Positions 1-8,450 of a stretch of 64,000 nucleotides of DNA are shown here, piece by piece. Every line of letters begins with the position of its first letter. The first letter of the stretch is position 1. Under the pieces are notes generated by a model that was not told where the DNA came from, made no database searches, and saw nothing but the letters and a program-made list of their open reading frames with translations. The stretch spans positions 1-64,000 of the forward strand of contig JAEZJQ010000020.1 of NCBI GenBank assembly GCA_023436305.1, read 5' to 3'. The position numbers and the translations under genes were made by a program. The stretch comes from Bacillota bacterium (GTDB lineage Bacteria; Bacillota; UBA4882; UBA8346).

Positions 1-300
1 AGTATGAACGACTGGGGCAGCGGAGCTACAGTCAGCGTTACGATCAAAAATAATACCTCCACGGCGGTTAATGGTTGGACTTTAGCCTGGACCTTCTCCG
101 GCAACCAGACCATCACCAATCTGTGGAATGGTAGTTATACGCAAAATGGCGCCTCGGTATCCGTGAAAGATGCCGGATATAACGCCAATATCCCGGCCAA
201 CGGAGGAACGACCAACTTCGGATTCAATATTAACTATAGCGGCACAAATACTATACCGGCCAGCTTTACACTGAATGGAGCGGCTTGCCAGATTCAATAA
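1..300 (+). CDS. C-terminal CBM2 cellulose-binding module of a secreted carbohydrate-active protein (5' end outside window)
   Basis: The frame is open from the first base of the window and stops at 298-300, so only the last 99 codons are visible. They show a family 2 carbohydrate-binding module: aromatic positions NGWTLAWTF and ITNLWNGSY, the GYNANIPANGG turn, and a closing FTLNG strand followed by a terminal Cys. Family 2 modules bind crystalline cellulose or xylan through three exposed Trp residues and usually sit at an end of secreted glycoside hydrolases. The catalytic part lies upstream and cannot be named. The ATG at position 4 is internal to the module, not a start. A cellulase gene follows, so this is probably the end of a neighbouring cellulase. 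Confidence 0.85.
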   Translation, partial: SMNDWGSGATVSVTIKNNTSTAVNGWTLAWTFSGNQTITNLWNGSYTQNGASVSVKDAGYNANIPANGGTTNFGFNINYSGTNTIPASFTLNGAACQIQ

Positions 301-374
301 CGAAAGTTATTTGCCGGTCAATTCGTCACTAATATTTATAATATAAATCATCGTTAATACAAAATGTGGTTTTA

Positions 375-411
375 AAAAACAAGGTTCCGTTTTATGGAAA
401 CCTTGTTTTTC
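375..411 (+). terminator. Rho-independent terminator after the CBM2 gene
   Basis: AACAAGGTTCC pairs with GGAAACCTTGTT across a short AT-rich loop and runs into TTTTT. It separates the CBM2 gene from the GH9 gene. Confidence 0.8.
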
Positions 412-471
412 CTTTTAAGTCGAATTATATAGGTCTTGATACCTGTTTTTTAATGATTCGGCATTTCTATT

Positions 472-500
472 TTGCTTAATTAACACAAATGTAATATAAT
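472..500 (+). promoter_or_regulatory. Sigma-A-type promoter for the GH9 cellulase
   Basis: TTGCTT at 472-477, a 17-base spacer and a perfect TATAAT at 495-500. Transcription from here would leave a leader of roughly 260 bases before the GH9 start. Confidence 0.6.
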
Positions 501-597
501 ATAAATAGAATCACAATAATTAACGACTATTTCTTTGGAATAAGTTTGGATATTTAAAAGGATCATTAATTTTATAACAAATTGTGATTAATGCAAA

Positions 598-611
598 AGT
601 AATCGTTTACT
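598..611 (+). promoter_or_regulatory. CcpA/LacI-family operator-like palindrome in the cellulase leader
   Basis: AGTAATCGTTTACT is symmetric at 12 of 14 positions around a central CG, the form of cre and other LacI-family operators. It lies about 100 bases downstream of the predicted promoter and could act as a transcription roadblock. The regulator is not in the window. Confidence 0.4.
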
Positions 612-768
612 AGGTTTTCAGGGTCAATTCCCCAGGATTCATGGAAATTCAGGTTTGTATAAGGAGGTGTTGTCACGGCAAGCCTAACTGATTTTTACCA
701 TGTAGCTGATTTACAAAGTAATTTCCAGTAATACGATCAATTGGATACGAATAATAGGAGGAATTATA

Positions 769-3339
769 TTGAAGAAAAGTTTCTTAATTATATTTATCTG
801 TTTAATGATCGGGATGGTTTTATTCAACATCAACACAAATACTAACAATGTATCCGCTGCGACCTTCAATTATGCCGAAGCATTGCAGAAATCCATTTAT
901 TTCTATGAATGCCAACAATCTGGCCCGTTGCCAACCTGGAACAGAGCTAAACTTTGGCGTGGTGATTCCCAGTTAAATTGTTCAGTCACCGGCGGCTGGC
1001 TCGATGCCGGTGACAACGTCAAGTTTGGCCTGCCAATGGCTAACTCCGCTTCCATGCTCGGCTGGGCGTACTATGAATATAAATCCGCCTTTACCGGTTC
1101 CGGACAAGCCACTGCTATGGAAAACAATTTGAAATTTGTTCTGGATTATTTTGTAAAGTGTGACAAAGGCTCAAGCATGGTATATCAGATTGGAGACGGC
1201 AATGCCGATCATAGTTTCTGGGGCCCGGTGGAAGTTACTGAGAAGAAAAAGGGAGTCTATCCTTCTTACAGTTGTAAAGCATCATGTGTAACCGGCCAAA
1301 CTGCGGCGGCACTAGCTATTGGTTCTATCGTATTAAACAATAGCACTTATTTAACCCATGCCAAGAGTTTATTCAGTTTGGCGGATTCTACCCGAAGTGA
1401 TGCCGATTACACGGCGGCAACAGGGTTTTACCAATCTTGGAGTGGTTTCTGGGATGAATTGTGTTTTGCGGCTATCTGGCTGTATATCGCTACCAATGAC
1501 AGTACTTATCTAGACAAAGCCGAATCGTATGTTGCTAATTTTAATAAACAAGGACAGTCAGCTGACATCGAGTATCAATACGGTAATAGTTGGGATGATG
1601 TCCATTACGCGGATCTACTTCTTCTGGCCAAAATCACCGATAAGGCCGAGTACCATACCGCGATTCAAAATAATCTGAACTGGTGGACTGTAGGAGTCAA
1701 TGGCCAGAAGATCACCTATACTCCCGGAGGACTGGCATGGCTTCAAACATGGGGTCCGCTACGTTATGCGGCGAACACTGCTTTCCTGGCGTTTGTTTAT
1801 GCCGATTCTATCACCGACGCCACTTTAAAGTCCAGGTATCAGAATTTCGCAGTCCGTCAAATCAATTACTGCCTGGGTGAAAATCCTTCCAATCGAAGTT
1901 ATGTTGTTGGTTTTGGAAACAACCCACCCAAACACCCCCATCACCGGACCGCACACGGTTCCTGGGCTGACAGTCAAACCGTCCCGCCCAATCATCGCCA
2001 CACCATTTTCGGCGCTCTAGTCGGTGGGCCAAATCAATCCGATGCGTATGTTGATGAGATCGGAAATTATCAGACCAACGAAATCGCCTGCGATTATAAC
2101 GCCAACTTTGTCGGTTGCTTAGCTAAAATGTATGCCCTTTATGGTGGTACACCGCTCGCTAGCTTCCCGGAACCAGATCCGGTAGACGACGAATTCTTTG
2201 TGGAAGCTAATATTAGTACCTCCGGAACGGATATAAAAGCGCTTTGCAATAACCGTTCCAGTTTCCCGGCAAGATTTGCGAAGAATTTAAATTTCTGTTA
2301 CTTTATGGATTTATCCGAAGTAATTGAAGCGGGAGGTTCCCCAAGCGCTTTAAAGATTTCCACCAACTACCTTGAGTTCCCGGTTACGATTTCACCAGTT
2401 ACCCAATACCAGGGGAACATTTACTTTATTCGAGTTAGCTTTAACGATGGCACCAGTATTTATCCCGGCGGTCAATCGGAATTTGCCGGTGAAGTTCAAC
2501 TCCGGATCGAGCCTCCTACCGGAATGCCTTGGAATGTTGCCAATGACTTTTCCGCCACGGGGTTAACCGGCACAGTAACAAAGACGGATTATATCCCGGT
2601 TTATGATGGTACTACAAAACTTTACGGAAAAGAACCCGGCAATGTGACTCCGCCGCCGGCAACTCCGACTCCGGTTCGTACCGCGACTCCGATCGCTGTA
2701 ACTCCAACTCCGGTCGTTGTTACTCCGACTCCGGTTCGTACCGCGACTCCGGTCACTGTAACTCCAACTCCGGTTGTTGTTACTCCGACTCCGGTTCGTA
2801 CTGCCACTCCAGCGGTAACAGTAACCCCGACCCCGGTTCGTACTGCCACTCCAGTAGTAACAGCGACCCCGACGGTTCCGCCCACCGGCAGTATTAAAAT
2901 TCAATTCTATAATCAAAATACCTCTGCTACCAGCAATCAACTGTATTTGAACTTCAAACTCATCAATACCGGTAGCAGTGCCATCACTTTATCGAATGTG
3001 AAAGTCCGTTACTATTATACCATTGACGGCGTGAAAACGCAGAACTTCTATTGCGATTATTCACCGGTGGGCTCAAGCAATATAACCGGTTCTTTCACCA
3101 CTATGAGTACTGCGAAAACCGGCGCCGATACTTATGTAGAAATCGGCTTTACCAGCGGGGCCGGAAATTTGGCGGCTGGAAGCGATACTATCATTCAGAC
3201 CAGAGTTGCCAAGAGCGATTGGACCAACTACAATCAGGCGGATGATTACAGCTTCAATTCTTCGGCAACGACTTTCGCTGATTGGACCCAAGTAACCGGT
3301 TATGTTTCCGGTACCTTACAATGGGGTATTGAGCCTTAA
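769..3339 (+). CDS. Secreted GH9 processive endoglucanase, GH9-CBM3c-linker-CBM3
   Basis: Hydrolyses beta-1,4-glucan in cellulose outside the cell. A TTG start at 769 sits 7 bases after AGGAGG (756-761). Residues 1-31 form a signal peptide ending VSAA. The GH9 barrel spans about 32-470: DAGD at 79-82 supplies the catalytic base/nucleophile Asp pair, PHHRTAHGSW is the usual His/Arg motif, and E438 in TNEIACDYNA is the general acid. A CBM3c module follows at about 480-620; with GH9 it forms the processive theme B architecture, as in Thermoclostridium CelZ. A Thr-Pro linker (632-703) leads to a C-terminal CBM3 ending WGIEP that should anchor the enzyme to crystalline cellulose. There is no dockerin or S-layer domain, so it is a free enzyme. 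Confidence 0.95.
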   Translation: MKKSFLIIFICLMIGMVLFNINTNTNNVSAATFNYAEALQKSIYFYECQQSGPLPTWNRAKLWRGDSQLNCSVTGGWLDAGDNVKFGLPMANSASMLGWAYYEYKSAFTGSGQATAMENNLKFVLDYFVKCDKGSSMVYQIGDGNADHSFWGPVEVTEKKKGVYPSYSCKASCVTGQTAAALAIGSIVLNNSTYLTHAKSLFSLADSTRSDADYTAATGFYQSWSGFWDELCFAAIWLYIATNDSTYLDKAESYVANFNKQGQSADIEYQYGNSWDDVHYADLLLLAKITDKAEYHTAIQNNLNWWTVGVNGQKITYTPGGLAWLQTWGPLRYAANTAFLAFVYADSITDATLKSRYQNFAVRQINYCLGENPSNRSYVVGFGNNPPKHPHHRTAHGSWADSQTVPPNHRHTIFGALVGGPNQSDAYVDEIGNYQTNEIACDYNANFVGCLAKMYALYGGTPLASFPEPDPVDDEFFVEANISTSGTDIKALCNNRSSFPARFAKNLNFCYFMDLSEVIEAGGSPSALKISTNYLEFPVTISPVTQYQGNIYFIRVSFNDGTSIYPGGQSEFAGEVQLRIEPPTGMPWNVANDFSATGLTGTVTKTDYIPVYDGTTKLYGKEPGNVTPPPATPTPVRTATPIAVTPTPVVVTPTPVRTATPVTVTPTPVVVTPTPVRTATPAVTVTPTPVRTATPVVTATPTVPPTGSIKIQFYNQNTSATSNQLYLNFKLINTGSSAITLSNVKVRYYYTIDGVKTQNFYCDYSPVGSSNITGSFTTMSTAKTGADTYVEIGFTSGAGNLAAGSDTIIQTRVAKSDWTNYNQADDYSFNSSATTFADWTQVTGYVSGTLQWGIEP
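2662..2877 (+). repeat. 60-base tandem repeats encoding the Thr-Pro linker
   Basis: Two nearly identical 60-base units (2662-2721 and 2722-2781) encode a 20-residue TPTPVRTATP-type block; two shortened units follow. The near identity at DNA level suggests recent unequal duplication. Long open frames on the opposite strand here are by-products of the repeat. Confidence 0.8.
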
Positions 3340-3379
3340 CTGCTAATTTAAAAAACCTTACCGAGTCATTATTCTCCTT

Positions 3380-3413
3380 AAAAACCCGGGATTCTTTGGA
3401 AACCCGGGTTTTT
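3380..3413 (+). terminator. Rho-independent terminator after GH9
   Basis: AAACCCGGG and CCCGGGTTTT flank a short loop and run into TTTT, about 40 bases after the GH9 stop. Confidence 0.85.
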
Positions 3414-3553
3414 ATATCCGAAGGAATCAGTATTTCCTCAAATTTTATTTTTGCGGATTTTTCTAGAGGGAAAAATGATCATTTGTATAAATATTATAAG
3501 GAGTTTAACTATAAATTAAAGGGAATTTTATTTGAACTAAGGAGTTGAACATC

Positions 3554-4915
3554 ATGGTACAGAAGAATCATAAAAGATATTGGGTTACCGGAATAACCTT
3601 CGTATTGTTATTTTTACTGGGCCCATGGACGGGGACTACCCCATTATGGGGGGCACCACCGCAATTTGGGTATCAAGCCCTGAAGATCAACGGTAAATAT
3701 GTGAGTCCGGAGATCTTCGCCGAGGAGCAAAACCGCTTTTTCATGCGTTGGCGAACAAACTCAGTGATGTTGCGTAAAACGGATGAAGAGCGGACGGATT
3801 TATTGTTGGAAGATATCATCAACCGGGTGGTGGTTGATGAATACTTAAATCATTTCGCCAAGTTAACGGTTACCTCGGAAGAAGTGGATGATTATGTCAA
3901 AAGTTACATAAAAGCCCGGTATTCTACACAGGATCAGTTGGAAGAATATATGGCCGCGATGAATTACCGCAATGAAGCTGATTTAAAAAAAGGGGTTGAG
4001 ATGTATCTTCGCAGGCTTAAAGTTTTCCCCAAGACAGCCAAAGAATACGGGATCACCATTCCCGACGCGGAGTTGGACCAACAATATCAACAACATGTGA
4101 TGGGGAGCCGTAAAGCGGTGATTCGGCATATTTTAATTTCCGATCCCGATCTTAAGAAAGCGCGGCAACAAGCGGAAGATATTTACCGCCAATTGAAAAA
4201 CGGGGCGGATTTTGTGAAACTCGCCGCCCAATATTCATCTGACGCCGGGACCAAATCCAACGGCGGTTTGGTGCCGCCCTTTATCAAAGGCCGGATGGAA
4301 ACCGAATATAATGAAAAAGTATTCGGCGCCAAGGCCGGGGAATTGATTCCACCGTTTCAAACCACGGTGGGATATGAAATCATTCGGGTTGAAAAGTTTA
4401 TTGGTTTTTATCATCCCAAAGAAGAATTTGCCGGAATGTTGCTGGTTGAAAAATTCGGGAAATCGGATCAATTAAATAAATGGTTGGATCAAATCAAACC
4501 CACCATGAAGGTTGAGATCCTGGACCCAGCCATGAAAGCGTTCCGGTTATCGGCCAAAGGTCAATACAGTCAAGCCGGTGTACTTTATGAAAAGGCTTTT
4601 GCCATTTATAATAACGAGAACCAATTGACCAGAGCCAGTGAGTGTTATCAATCGGCTAAAGACTGGACGCGGCTGATTAAACTGGGCAATTTCGGCATGA
4701 GAAAATTTCGGGAGAAAGTTCATTATTACCTTTATACAGCCGAAGGTTTGTATCGGACCGGAAAGGTGAAACAGGCATTGAATTTGATGAAGAAAGCGGA
4801 GAAAATTGCCGCCAATAATATTTACTTCAATGGTTTGGTAAGCCAAACCTATTCCCGGATCGGTCTGGAAGCCGATGCGGAGCGGGTGAAGAAAAAGGCC
4901 GGCTCGATAAAATAA
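3554..4915 (+). CDS. Exported PpiC/parvulin-type peptidyl-prolyl isomerase with helical-repeat tail
   Basis: Probable extracytoplasmic foldase of the SurA/PrsA type. The ATG at 3554 follows AAGGAG by 9 bases; a TTG at 3545 is in frame but too close to that site. An N-terminal hydrophobic segment (about 10-28) acts as signal or anchor; no lipobox Cys is visible, unlike Bacillus PrsA. A SurA-N-like helical region occupies about 40-190. The rotamase domain (about 195-300) starts at VIRHILISD and carries SSDAGTKSNGG and FQTTVGYEIIRV. The last 120 residues form TPR-like helices (QYSQAGVLYEKAF, AEGLYRTGKVKQALNLMKKAEK). The parvulin assignment is firm; the TPR reading of the tail is by eye. Confidence 0.85.
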   Translation: MVQKNHKRYWVTGITFVLLFLLGPWTGTTPLWGAPPQFGYQALKINGKYVSPEIFAEEQNRFFMRWRTNSVMLRKTDEERTDLLLEDIINRVVVDEYLNHFAKLTVTSEEVDDYVKSYIKARYSTQDQLEEYMAAMNYRNEADLKKGVEMYLRRLKVFPKTAKEYGITIPDAELDQQYQQHVMGSRKAVIRHILISDPDLKKARQQAEDIYRQLKNGADFVKLAAQYSSDAGTKSNGGLVPPFIKGRMETEYNEKVFGAKAGELIPPFQTTVGYEIIRVEKFIGFYHPKEEFAGMLLVEKFGKSDQLNKWLDQIKPTMKVEILDPAMKAFRLSAKGQYSQAGVLYEKAFAIYNNENQLTRASECYQSAKDWTRLIKLGNFGMRKFREKVHYYLYTAEGLYRTGKVKQALNLMKKAEKIAANNIYFNGLVSQTYSRIGLEADAERVKKKAGSIK

Positions 4916-5029
4916 GTTCGGGGTAGACCATCGGAAGCCTAATTTGCCACTTGACGCATGAAATTGGAAATGTTAAGCTAAGATAAAGAAGAAATAGGAT
5001 TACGAAACCGGCTGATAAGGATATTAAAT

Positions 5030-5497
5030 ATGCTGGAGATTCGATCGGAACGTGCAATGCTAAAATTAGGAGAATTGCTGGGGAGACAAGCGAGACCCGG
5101 GGATCTCCTTTTTTTATTCGGCGATTTGGGAACCGGAAAAACTACATTTACCAAGGGGATCGCTAGGGGACTCGGGATCGATGCCGAAATCACCAGCCCC
5201 ACTTTTCAATTGATGAAAAGCTATTATGGCCGGTATGAATTAAATCACCTGGATCTATACCGTCTGGAAGACCCGGCCCAATTAGAAATCCTCGACCCCG
5301 AGGAATTTATCGCCGAAGGGGTTACTGTTGTGGAATGGGGCCAATTATTGCTGGAAAGATTGAATTATCCGGCGCATTTGGAGATTTCTATCCGGTTTCA
5401 AGCGGATAACTCCACCCGGTGGGTTTCCTTGAATGCCCACGGCCCGGAGTACAACCATTTTCTTAGGAGTCCGACCAATGTTAATTTTGGGAATTGA
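5030..5497 (+). CDS. tsaE: tRNA threonylcarbamoyladenosine biosynthesis ATPase TsaE
   Basis: P-loop ATPase that cycles the TsaB-TsaD complex during t6A37 formation on ANN-decoding tRNAs. Walker A GDLGTGKTT lies at 31-39; SPTF, HLDLYRL and VVEWG are family signatures. The length (155 aa) is normal. Its 3' end overlaps tsaB by 20 bases, so the two are translationally coupled. tsaD is not seen in this window and must lie elsewhere. Confidence 0.95.
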   Translation: MLEIRSERAMLKLGELLGRQARPGDLLFLFGDLGTGKTTFTKGIARGLGIDAEITSPTFQLMKSYYGRYELNHLDLYRLEDPAQLEILDPEEFIAEGVTVVEWGQLLLERLNYPAHLEISIRFQADNSTRWVSLNAHGPEYNHFLRSPTNVNFGN

Positions 5498-6212
5498 TAC
5501 CGCTACTCCTTGGGGTACTGTAGCTCTTTATGATGATAATACCCACAAAGATGAGGAAATTATTTTTGAAATAACGTTTAAAACCGGCAGGGGCGGCGGT
5601 GAATATCTATTTTCCACCTTGGGTAACTTTATCAAAAAAGCGGGACGTAATTTTACGGATATCGACTTAATTGCGGTAGGAACTGGTCCTGGATCATACA
5701 CCGGAATTCGGGTTGGTTTGGCGGCAGTCAAGGGGTTGGCGGAAGGCTTGCAAAAACCGGTTTTGGGAATCAATACCTTACGTATCATCGCCGAAAACGC
5801 CCGGTTTACCTCTTCGGATTACATTGGGGCCGTAATCGATGCCCGGCGCGGGCAAGTGTACGCGGCTTTTTACCGGAATACCGGCACCGGGCTTCAGGAG
5901 TTACAGGAACCCCGGATTATCGGAGCGCGGGAATTCGCGGCCGGATTGGCGGATTCTGCCCCGATAATCGTTTGTGGTGATGGGAGCAAGGTTTATCAAG
6001 ACATTTGGAATCTTCATAAAATAAACACCGGGCCTCGGGATTGGGACCGGCCATCCGCGGGGAAGTTAGCGCAAATTGCGAGTAAAGAATGGGATCCGAG
6101 TTTTCAGTCAAACTTGACGGAGTTAAAAGCTTGTTATTTGCAGCGGGTGGAAGCAGAGATCCGTTTGGAGGAGAAGTTGCATGCAGTTAACCGTCAGCCC
6201 AATGAAAATTGA
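5478..6212 (+). CDS. tsaB: tRNA threonylcarbamoyladenosine biosynthesis protein TsaB
   Basis: ASKHA-fold pseudo-enzyme that scaffolds TsaD in t6A synthesis. The ATG at 5478 starts MLILGIDTATPWG, the conserved first strand, 8 bases after AGGAG (5465-5469); the frame is open further upstream but that part overlaps tsaE and lacks homology. The GTGPGSYTGIRVGL motif at about residue 71 is the TsaB hallmark. The 3' end overlaps rimI by 32 bases. tsaE-tsaB-rimI is a common Bacillota operon. Confidence 0.95.
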   Translation: MLILGIDTATPWGTVALYDDNTHKDEEIIFEITFKTGRGGGEYLFSTLGNFIKKAGRNFTDIDLIAVGTGPGSYTGIRVGLAAVKGLAEGLQKPVLGINTLRIIAENARFTSSDYIGAVIDARRGQVYAAFYRNTGTGLQELQEPRIIGAREFAAGLADSAPIIVCGDGSKVYQDIWNLHKINTGPRDWDRPSAGKLAQIASKEWDPSFQSNLTELKACYLQRVEAEIRLEEKLHAVNRQPNEN

Positions 6213-6630
6213 GGATTTGGAAGAGGTTCTGGATATCGAGGTACTTTCTTTTCCAACACCCTGGTCGCGGAATGCGTTTTTATACGAGCTACTGGAGAAC
6301 GAGCGCGCGGTGTATTACGTGGTCCACAATTCAATGAATAAACTTATTGCCTATATCGGTATGTGGATCATCTTTGATGAAGGCCATATCACCAATTTAG
6401 CCGTTCACCCCGCATACCGTCATCAAGGGGTTGCCAAATTTCTATTCCACAACTTCATCAAAGTTGCCCGTGAAAAAAATGTAAAACACCTCACTTTAGA
6501 AGTGAGGCGATCCAACACGGTAGCCCAGGAATTGTATCAAAAGATGGGGTTTGTGCATATGGGAGTCCGCAAGAAATACTATTTGGATAATAATGAAGAT
6601 GCTTTAATTATGTGGAAGGGGCCGATTTAA
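6181..6630 (+). CDS. rimI: Ribosomal protein N-acetyltransferase RimI (GNAT)
   Basis: Acetylates the N-terminal alanine of ribosomal protein S18 in characterised relatives. GGAGGAG (6167-6173) is 7 bases before the ATG at 6181. Acetyl-CoA motif A reads VHPAYRHQGVAKFL; LEVRRSN and AQELYQKMGF are the RimI signature, and the tail holds the conserved Tyr (RKKYYLDNNEDAL). Length 149 aa is normal. It shares an operon with tsaE and tsaB. Confidence 0.93.
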   Translation: MQLTVSPMKIEDLEEVLDIEVLSFPTPWSRNAFLYELLENERAVYYVVHNSMNKLIAYIGMWIIFDEGHITNLAVHPAYRHQGVAKFLFHNFIKVAREKNVKHLTLEVRRSNTVAQELYQKMGFVHMGVRKKYYLDNNEDALIMWKGPI

Positions 6631-6710
6631 TAAAAAATTACGGGTTTATAGGAATTTCGTGATAAAATGTACAATAATACTTAAATACCTATTATACGAG
6701 GAGTGGCATA

Positions 6711-7364
6711 ATGACAAATTCGGCCAATAATGTATCGGAAAAACTGGAACAGGATTTATTAAAAATGGGTAATTTGGTTGAAGAAACGATGAAAATGGCA
6801 ATTCAGGCCTTGCGGGAACAAAACCCGGAAATCGCAAGATCCGTCATTGAACGGGATGATCTCATCGATAATATGCAGATTGTCATTGAGGAAGAAATTG
6901 AAAGAAGCGCCACGGAAAATCATCCGATGGGGTTCGAGCTTCGGCGTGATTTTACCACCATTAAAATTGTGAATGACTTGGAACGGATTGGCGATTATGC
7001 CACCAATATTGCCGAGGTCGTTTTGGAATTAAAAAATGAACAATATTTGAAACCATTAATACATATCCCCCAATTGGCATCGCTGGCAATGAATATGGTA
7101 ACTACTGTTTTAAAGGCCTTTGTTGAAAGAAATCTGGATTTAGCTGAAGCGGTCTGCCGCCGGGATGATGAAGCGGATGATATTTATGAAGAAATTCGCG
7201 AAGAATTGGTTAAGATTATCGGAAGTGAATCCAATCCCCAAAAAGCTTACCAGGCTTCGCGATTTTTATTGATTGCCGAATGGCTGGAACGGGCGGCCGA
7301 TCATGCCACCAATATTGGGGAAGAGACTATTTATATATTATCTGGAAAAAGAGTGAAGTATTAA
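6711..7364 (+). CDS. phoU: Phosphate-signalling regulator PhoU
   Basis: Negative regulator of Pho signalling and Pst transport. Two three-helix PhoU repeats are visible: LERIGDYATNIAE in the first half and LERAADHATNIGE in the second, each with the E/D-x3-D metal-binding pattern. A GAGGAG site precedes the ATG at 6711. Length 217 aa is typical. No pst genes or phoR are adjacent; a terminator follows, so it is likely monocistronic. Confidence 0.93.
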   Translation: MTNSANNVSEKLEQDLLKMGNLVEETMKMAIQALREQNPEIARSVIERDDLIDNMQIVIEEEIERSATENHPMGFELRRDFTTIKIVNDLERIGDYATNIAEVVLELKNEQYLKPLIHIPQLASLAMNMVTTVLKAFVERNLDLAEAVCRRDDEADDIYEEIREELVKIIGSESNPQKAYQASRFLLIAEWLERAADHATNIGEETIYILSGKRVKY

Positions 7365-7428
7365 GCGTAACAGCTTAGGGCGTAGAAAATGTCAGTGTTT
7401 TACATGTTGGTGTTAATTGCTTTCATTG

Positions 7429-7451
7429 AAGAGCCAGTGGGCTCTTTTTTA
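7429..7451 (+). terminator. Rho-independent terminator after phoU
   Basis: AAGAGCC and GGCTCTT pair across a four-base AGTG loop and lead into TTTTT. Confidence 0.85.
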
Positions 7452-7598
7452 TTTTGTAGCGGGGTGGTTCCAGTATTCGGCGAATGGGGAAAACCAACCG
7501 ATATTAATAAGTTGCCGGTTAGATGGAAGATTCATATAAAACGAGGTTGTTTCATAACAATGTAAGGGATAAATTTGCTCCCGGGAGGAAATAAGCAA

Positions 7599-8336
7599 GT
7601 GAAATTTAAGCCGGTTTTTATGGGGATCATCGGTTTATTATGGGTTGTTTCCGGTTTTTTGACGGGGTTGGTGGCTGGAGCGAACCGGGAGATGGTGACT
7701 TGCGAGGATGGCAACTCATTTTTAATCAAAGAAGGGAGGATTGTGGAAGTAGCCAATGCACCGATTGTAAAGGGGGACTTAATTATTATAGATACCTGGA
7801 AACTTAGGCTTACTTTATACCGGAATGGAAAGATGTTACGGACTTATCCGGTGGCTATTGGAGAACCGGAAACCCCAACACCAATCGGCGAATGGAAGAT
7901 CATTCATAAGGGAGGTAATTGGGGAGACGGTTTTGGGGAACGTTGGATGGGGCTGAACGTGCCCTGGGGAATCTATGGAATTCATGGTACCAATAAACCC
8001 TGGACCATCGGCTCCCGGGCCAGCCACGGCTGTGTTCGCATGTTTAACCACAATGTTCTGGAATTATATGAATTAATAAAATTGGGAACCCCGGTACATA
8101 TCACCGGTGAAATGCCCAAGGTTTCTCCCCGCCAAGAAATCGTTCGTGATAATACCGGTAGGGATGTGGTTGTGATTCAATTCCGGTTGCGTCATCAAAG
8201 TTTTGATCCGGGGATTGCGGATGCCCGCTTTGGTGAAAAAATGGAACAGGCGGTAAATGAATTGCAGCATTTTTACGGATTGGCAATTAATGGAAGAATA
8301 ACTTTAAACGAACAGTATTTATTAAAAGTAAGATAG
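7599..8336 (+). CDS. Exported L,D-transpeptidase (YkuD family)
   Basis: Forms 3-3 peptidoglycan cross-links or anchors proteins to the wall. The GTG at 7599 follows GGGAGGA by 9-10 bases; an upstream in-frame TTG at 7575 would include that site. Residues 7-28 are a signal or anchor helix. The YkuD domain spans about 60-155 with HGTNKPWTIG and SHGCVRMFN (His143, catalytic Cys145). The C-terminal 80 residues (KMEQAVNELQHFYGLAINGRI) resemble a peptidoglycan-binding domain of the PGB_1 type. This order, catalytic domain first, is common in Bacillota. Confidence 0.92.
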   Translation: MKFKPVFMGIIGLLWVVSGFLTGLVAGANREMVTCEDGNSFLIKEGRIVEVANAPIVKGDLIIIDTWKLRLTLYRNGKMLRTYPVAIGEPETPTPIGEWKIIHKGGNWGDGFGERWMGLNVPWGIYGIHGTNKPWTIGSRASHGCVRMFNHNVLELYELIKLGTPVHITGEMPKVSPRQEIVRDNTGRDVVVIQFRLRHQSFDPGIADARFGEKMEQAVNELQHFYGLAINGRITLNEQYLLKVR

Positions 8337-8450
8337 TAAAAAAGATTTCGAGTTAGGAGTTTTGATTTCTAAATTTTATAAATTATTATGGGCTTTAAAG
8401 GTTATTGTTAATTTTATATATCCAAGTTTATAACGTTTAAAATACAACTG

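Noticed and set aside
2563..2940. Long open frames on the minus strand (Gly/Val/Thr- or Arg/Ser-rich)
   Set aside because: They are opposite-strand images of the Thr-Pro linker repeats of the GH9 gene; no ribosome site and low complexity.
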